64,000 nucleotides of DNA from Dolomedes plantarius. Taxonomy: Eukaryota > Arthropoda > Arachnida > Araneae > Dolomedidae. The stretch's first letter is position 1; each line of letters starts with the position of its first letter. This document shows, in pieces, positions 59,516 to 64,000 of this stretch. The notes under the pieces are model-generated. The model saw nothing but the letters and a program-made list of their open reading frames with translations, ran no database searches and was not told the origin of the DNA. The position numbers were made by a program, and so were the translations under genes. The stretch spans positions 26,751,083 to 26,815,082 of the forward strand of contig OU015501.1 of NCBI GenBank assembly GCA_907164885.2, in the 5' to 3' direction.

Positions 59516-59845
59516 CCATACTCTCAGTTAACTTGGTATATTAAACAAAAATATTAAACTAGTCATAACTGCCAAAGATAAATTTGATTTAATAATATGG
59601 ACAACATCAAAAAACCCTTACCTTAATACATTTCTATGTATCGCACACTTTTTTCTTTTATTTTGTTAAATGTTTTTCTTTAGAACAGTTATCTAAGAAT
59701 GGTATTTTTATTTAGAGACAAATATGAGCAATACATCATACATCACAGCTTTTAAAAAGAAAAGCAACATTCTCTATCATTAATCACAAAATAATTCTTA
59801 TAGCTTCATGATTTTACAACCAATGTATCGCCCTTTGTTTCTGCC

Positions 59846-62800
59846 AATGTAACGTTTTAGCTCTTTAGCTAGTTGGTTAGTTAGCTCTTTAGCAAACCTC
59901 AATTTTGCTAACTGTTAGCACATCGGCATTCAAATGGCCCGTTAGCTCTCCGATCCGAGCACCACTCTCCGACGAGGGAATGTTCGGCAAACCTCGGAAG
60001 CTTTTAAGCGAATGCTCTCAGTAAGCCAATCAGACAGCCCAAAGTCATCGCCAGCGCGACATCAAATGTAAACAAACATGGAAACTTCGGAACTGATAAA
60101 AGAAATATAATAAAAACGAGTAATGCCTGGATACGCAACAAAAGAAAAATGAATCAAATGATTTTAAATTTGTGGATAGAATACTTACAAATATTTTCAT
60201 AATTCTATGTTCAACTTTATTTGAAATATTTATAATTCACTATGTTAAATTACCGGAAGCTTTATTTTTCTTTTCTTTTAGCAAAATGCCACATTTTTTA
60301 AAATTAACTAGTAGAGAATACAGATGATGAAAAATATTACGAATATGGAGGATATGAAGTAAAATATATTTAAAACAAAGTTTAGCTAAATGTTAAAATA
60401 TCGTTGTATTCAGTAATCTAACCTTCCAAAAGCTATTTATTTTGACATAAAAAAAAGTTTCTGATAAAATGATACACAGAACTTTATGTGATGCCCTTCT
60501 TTCAATTAAATACATTTAATAAAAGCTTTTAAAATAGTTATCACATTGATGTGTTTCCCATCTGAAAGAAAACACATTCAAATCTCTGAAGTTTATACTA
60601 ACAGCATGGTATTTAAAACTAACAGTATTGTATTTAAAATTTTCAAATATACAGATTATATTATACAGACAAACTTTAAATTAAATAGTATTATTTAAGA
60701 TGTACTCACCTGATTATTCTCAGTTAAGATTTAGAACTCATAACATTCAAATTATGCATCACAATTAATAGTAGCCAAAAAAATTACAAGTACAGACACT
60801 GCTTCAGTATAAATACAGCACTGCACAAGAATTCATTTAGCTCAATCTTTTAAATGTTGATACAATATCCTTTTAAGAAAATCGATAGATTTACACTCTT
60901 TTAAACATATCCATGTGTAAATGAAGAAAATGCCAAATCTAGTTTAATTGAAGTACAAGGGAATACAATTGATACTACTTTTTTTTTTTTTTGACTATCA
61001 CTAATTTTGGTTCATTGCAAATATACAATTTTAAGATATTCATTTCATTCCTTACACTAGGTGCAAATAAGCAATGTTTAAAAGATAAAGTATTTGAAGT
61101 ACTGCATACTTAAGTTACTATCTTTTTTCAATTTGTGGCGAAAAAAAAAAAATGCAAGTTATGTTAAATGTTGTAGTCATGCAGAAAAAAACACAGTTTC
61201 ACAAATATAACAGTCAAACAAAATTAAATATAATTAATTTCTGTATTAATCTTTTTCTTTATGAGGAATACGGCAGTAAAATACTCAGCTGCATTGTAGT
61301 TTTGTAGTTTAATATTTTAACTTACAGAGTGACATATCTGTAAAGTACTATCAATTGCAATGGAATACAATTGATAGTACTTTGTAAAGTACAGCTACAA
61401 TGCAGCAGTAAAATACATCAGTACAGTAAAATACTCAGCTGCATTGTAGTTTTGTAGTTTAGTATTTTAATTTACAGAGTGACATATCTGCAAAGTACTA
61501 TCAATTACAATGGAATACAATTGATAGTACTTTGTTTTTGTCGACTATCACTGAGTTTGAATCATACCTATTCAAAGATAGAATTTTAAGGTATTCATTT
61601 CATGCATTACACTAGGTGCAAATAAGCAATGTTTAAAAGATAAATTAACGAAGTAATGCATAGTTAAGTTACTATATTTTATTCAATTTGTGGCGATAAA
61701 AATTCAAAATTTCAAGTTATCTTAAATTTTGCAGTTATGCAGAAAAAAAATACAATTTCACAAATATTTTAGAATTTTCTTAAGAAGCACACAGAGAACA
61801 GTCAAGAAGCAGTTGATTGAATCACATTATAAATATAACAGTCAAACAAAATTAAATGTAATTAATTTCTGCATTAATCTTTTTTCTATGTGAGGAATTC
61901 AGTAATTTAATCCACAATTCAATTAGTACAATTAAGTACAATGGTTCATAGCTATGCAACAAATATATAATTTTAAGGTATTAATTTCATTCGTTATACT
62001 AGGTGCAAATAAGCAATATTTAAAAGATAAAGTAATGAAGTACTACATAGTTAATTTACTATATTTTATTCAATTTGTGGCGATAAAAATTTAAAATTTC
62101 AAGTTACCTTAAATTTTGCAGTTATGCAGAAAAAAAATACAATTTCACAAATATTTTAGAATTTTCTGAAGAAACACACAGAGAACAATCAACAAGCAGT
62201 TGATTGAATCACATTATAAATGTAAGTTACAGAAACATGGTTTGTACCAAATTTCATAGTCCTGGCTGAAATTTCAAGACCCATGGCTAAGCCAAATTTG
62301 ATTTTAGTTATAGTTTGATTAATTTTTAATAGAACATTATATTAGGTCAGGAATCAGCTTGTGCATTGTAAAATTTAACATTAGTAACTGCTTTTGAAAA
62401 GGCATGACTTTTTCTAACACTTAAATTTTGTTTACATATTAAAAAAGAAGAAAAAAAGTAAAGTCCTGGAAACTGGAATTAACCACATTTTATAAAATTG
62501 AAACAAACAGAAATTAATGTTGTGCTCATGAAAATCATATTTAAAGACATATTATAGCTGTACTTTTTTTTAGATTGAAAAAAAAGTTTCTTCTAGGTAA
62601 GCATTCAATTACACACTGACAAAATTTAACACAATAAAACAATTATTGCACACATGGGAGAGCAGTTTCTTCACAGACATACTAGATAAAATTGTTCCTT
62701 TTATGTAAAAGAGTAATAAATGGGAAAAATCAATATCCACTATGGTTTTTATTAAAAAAGAGCAACAGCCAGGAAGAACAACCCATTTTATATACATCAA

Positions 62801-63523
62801 AATTTAATTTCCAGGGAACAGGTATTGGGCTTGAAGCTTGCAATTTGTCTGGGAAGAGGAATATAAATTTTTAAAATGCTTTCCTGCTTAGATACAAATA
62901 TTTTGTAGTGTTATTACCAAGTTTCTGGTGATTGATACAATTCTCATTCTTTAGCACGAAGAATGATTAATTAAACGTATTTTCTAAAATTCTTCTGTGC
63001 TCTTCCACTACGGATATCTAAACTGAGAAGAGATCAAATGTTTGACAGTTAAAATCTATATTTCGTTTGTGTGTGCGAACTGTATATAACTCGTCCATTT
63101 TACAACACAAGCGAAAGCGGTTAAAGCTACAGAAATTCTCAAATCATTATACTAATCACTAATACCATAATGTCTACTGTAAATTTCCAAATCATTATAC
63201 ATAACGGTAAACATGAAATTTTTTTAAAGTGCTCGTAACAGAAGATTAATCTAATTAACAAAAGATAATTTGCTTATTTATAACGTATTTTACGTAACTG
63301 CTAAATAAATATAATTTGGAATATTCAAAAATACAAGAAAGAGTTAATTACTAACTTCAATACAGTAGAAACTAGTCGAAACCTTAATCAAAACAAAAAC
63401 ACCACCAGAGAAACCACCTAGCAAGCGTTAGCTAACAGGCGACCGGATATTTCGCTCTTTTTGGGCATTTGAATACGGAATCGGCTAAAGAGCTAACTAG
63501 CTAAAGAGCTAAAACGTTACATT
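59846..63523. mobile_element. 3.7-kb non-coding element with long inverted ends
   Basis: The left end reads AATGTAACGTTTTAGCTCTT then TAGCTAGTTGG. The right end, complemented, reads AATGTAACGTTTTAGCTCTT then TAGCTAGTTAG. Weaker symmetry continues inward for about 90 bases (GTTAGCTCTTTAGC; ATTCAAATGCCC). No target duplication is evident. No open frame over about 65 codons was seen inside. A triplicated block sits in the middle. Superfamily unknown. Confidence 0.7.
60955..62225. repeat. Three tandem, diverged 320-550-bp units
   Basis: Each unit has ACACTAGGTGCAAATAAGCA or a close variant (about 61054, 61610 and 61998), TTCAATTTGTGGCGA, TGCAGAAAAAAA and, in two, AAGCAGTTGATTGAATCACA. A smaller block (CAGCTGCATTGTAGTTTTGTAG; TGGAATACAATTGATAGTAC) is also doubled at 61286-61382 and 61435-61530. 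Confidence 0.85.
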
Positions 63524-63573
63524 GAATTCGGGGGGCTGTTTTCAACTGTCTAAAGCCGTACGTTACATAGTTT

Positions 63574-63614
63574 ACTCCTTGGTCAAAGTAACTTGACAAC
63601 TTTAACCAAGGAGT
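63574..63614. repeat. 16-bp inverted repeat
   Basis: ACTCCTTGGTCAAAGT and its near-complement ACTTTAACCAAGGAGT, separated by nine bases. Confidence 0.8.
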
Positions 63615-64000
63615 TGGATAACAGCTGTCAAATAGAACAGCATCTTGGGTGTCTACGCGCAGTTTTAAGAACTCAAAACTACACCAATCAATTCTGATGT
63701 TACAATTTCATTCAACGACTTTCAGTAAAATACGAAATTTGATTCGTGTGTCCTCTTGAAGTTATTGGTTGTATTGAAGTGTCAATTGTCTTCTTCGTGG
63801 TACTTTATGTTTATAATCGTTAAAAGGATGTGATATGTTAGCTCTGGGAATATCAATAACATCTTCACAAATCACAGGATGCTAGATCAGCTTATATCTT
63901 TAAAATGTATGTAATATTGTTATCATTAGAAAAAAAATTGGGAAATCTTAATTTTAAATTTCACATAGTATGCAGCAAATTTAAAGAATCGGAAGCGATA
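63615..64000. other. Right edge of window, no gene recognised
   Basis: No motif, repeat or splice-bounded frame recognised. Confidence 0.5.

Overview
The window is AT-rich nuclear DNA of a metazoan. Two multi-exon genes with GT-AG introns, many (TA)n tracts, mariner/Tc1, pogo-Tigger, hAT and Merlin transposons, tRNA-derived SINEs and Jockey and Gypsy relics point to an arthropod. A chelicerate such as a spider or horseshoe crab is my best guess, but this is inference and no single sequence proves it.

Host genes. At the left end, on the + strand, are the last four coding exons (755-3348) of an inositol-trisphosphate 3-kinase, joining cleanly in phase and ending in a stop with a poly(A) signal at 3546. 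On the - strand, three coding exons spread over 11 kb (25754-25312, 22186-22050, 14572-14517) join in phase into a predicted 211-residue type II membrane protein. It carries the paired cysteine-rich, LDL-receptor-like module of the glucosidase II beta / PRKCSH N-terminal family. Its introns are packed with transposons. I find no other convincing host gene. A CRE-containing, GC-richer stretch near 28090-28330 is a possible promoter.

Mobile DNA, left to right: a decayed Jockey-type LINE on the - strand (4680-8303); a Merlin-type element with an 8-bp target duplication that carries a decayed Gypsy pol fragment instead of a transposase (11582-13728); hAT relics (15068-15795; 16066-16941 with a BED finger and 8-bp target duplication); a Tigger relic (17166-19441); MITEs and SINEs (20082-24510); a 3' Gypsy fragment with its 3' LTR (32205-34195) followed by a 136-149-bp minisatellite; two LTR-like segments in TA tracts (35742-37031); a Tigger-like repeat (37061-37855, partial copy 41653-42035); a Tc1 element (37987-39376); an open reverse-transcriptase frame of Penelope-like type (42972-43813); a rosa-type DD41D mariner (44415-45718); a MULE relic (49690-50800); a complete Merlin element with an intact 372-residue transposase and 8-bp target duplication (53176-55991); and a 3.7-kb non-coding element with long terminal inverted repeats (59846-63523).

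Most striking: two Merlin-family elements share ends, one autonomous-looking and the other filled with Gypsy pol; one retroelement 3' end occurs at two loci, each time against a TA tract; and a 255-bp duplication brackets the Gypsy/minisatellite block. All family assignments are from motif reading; no database search was run.
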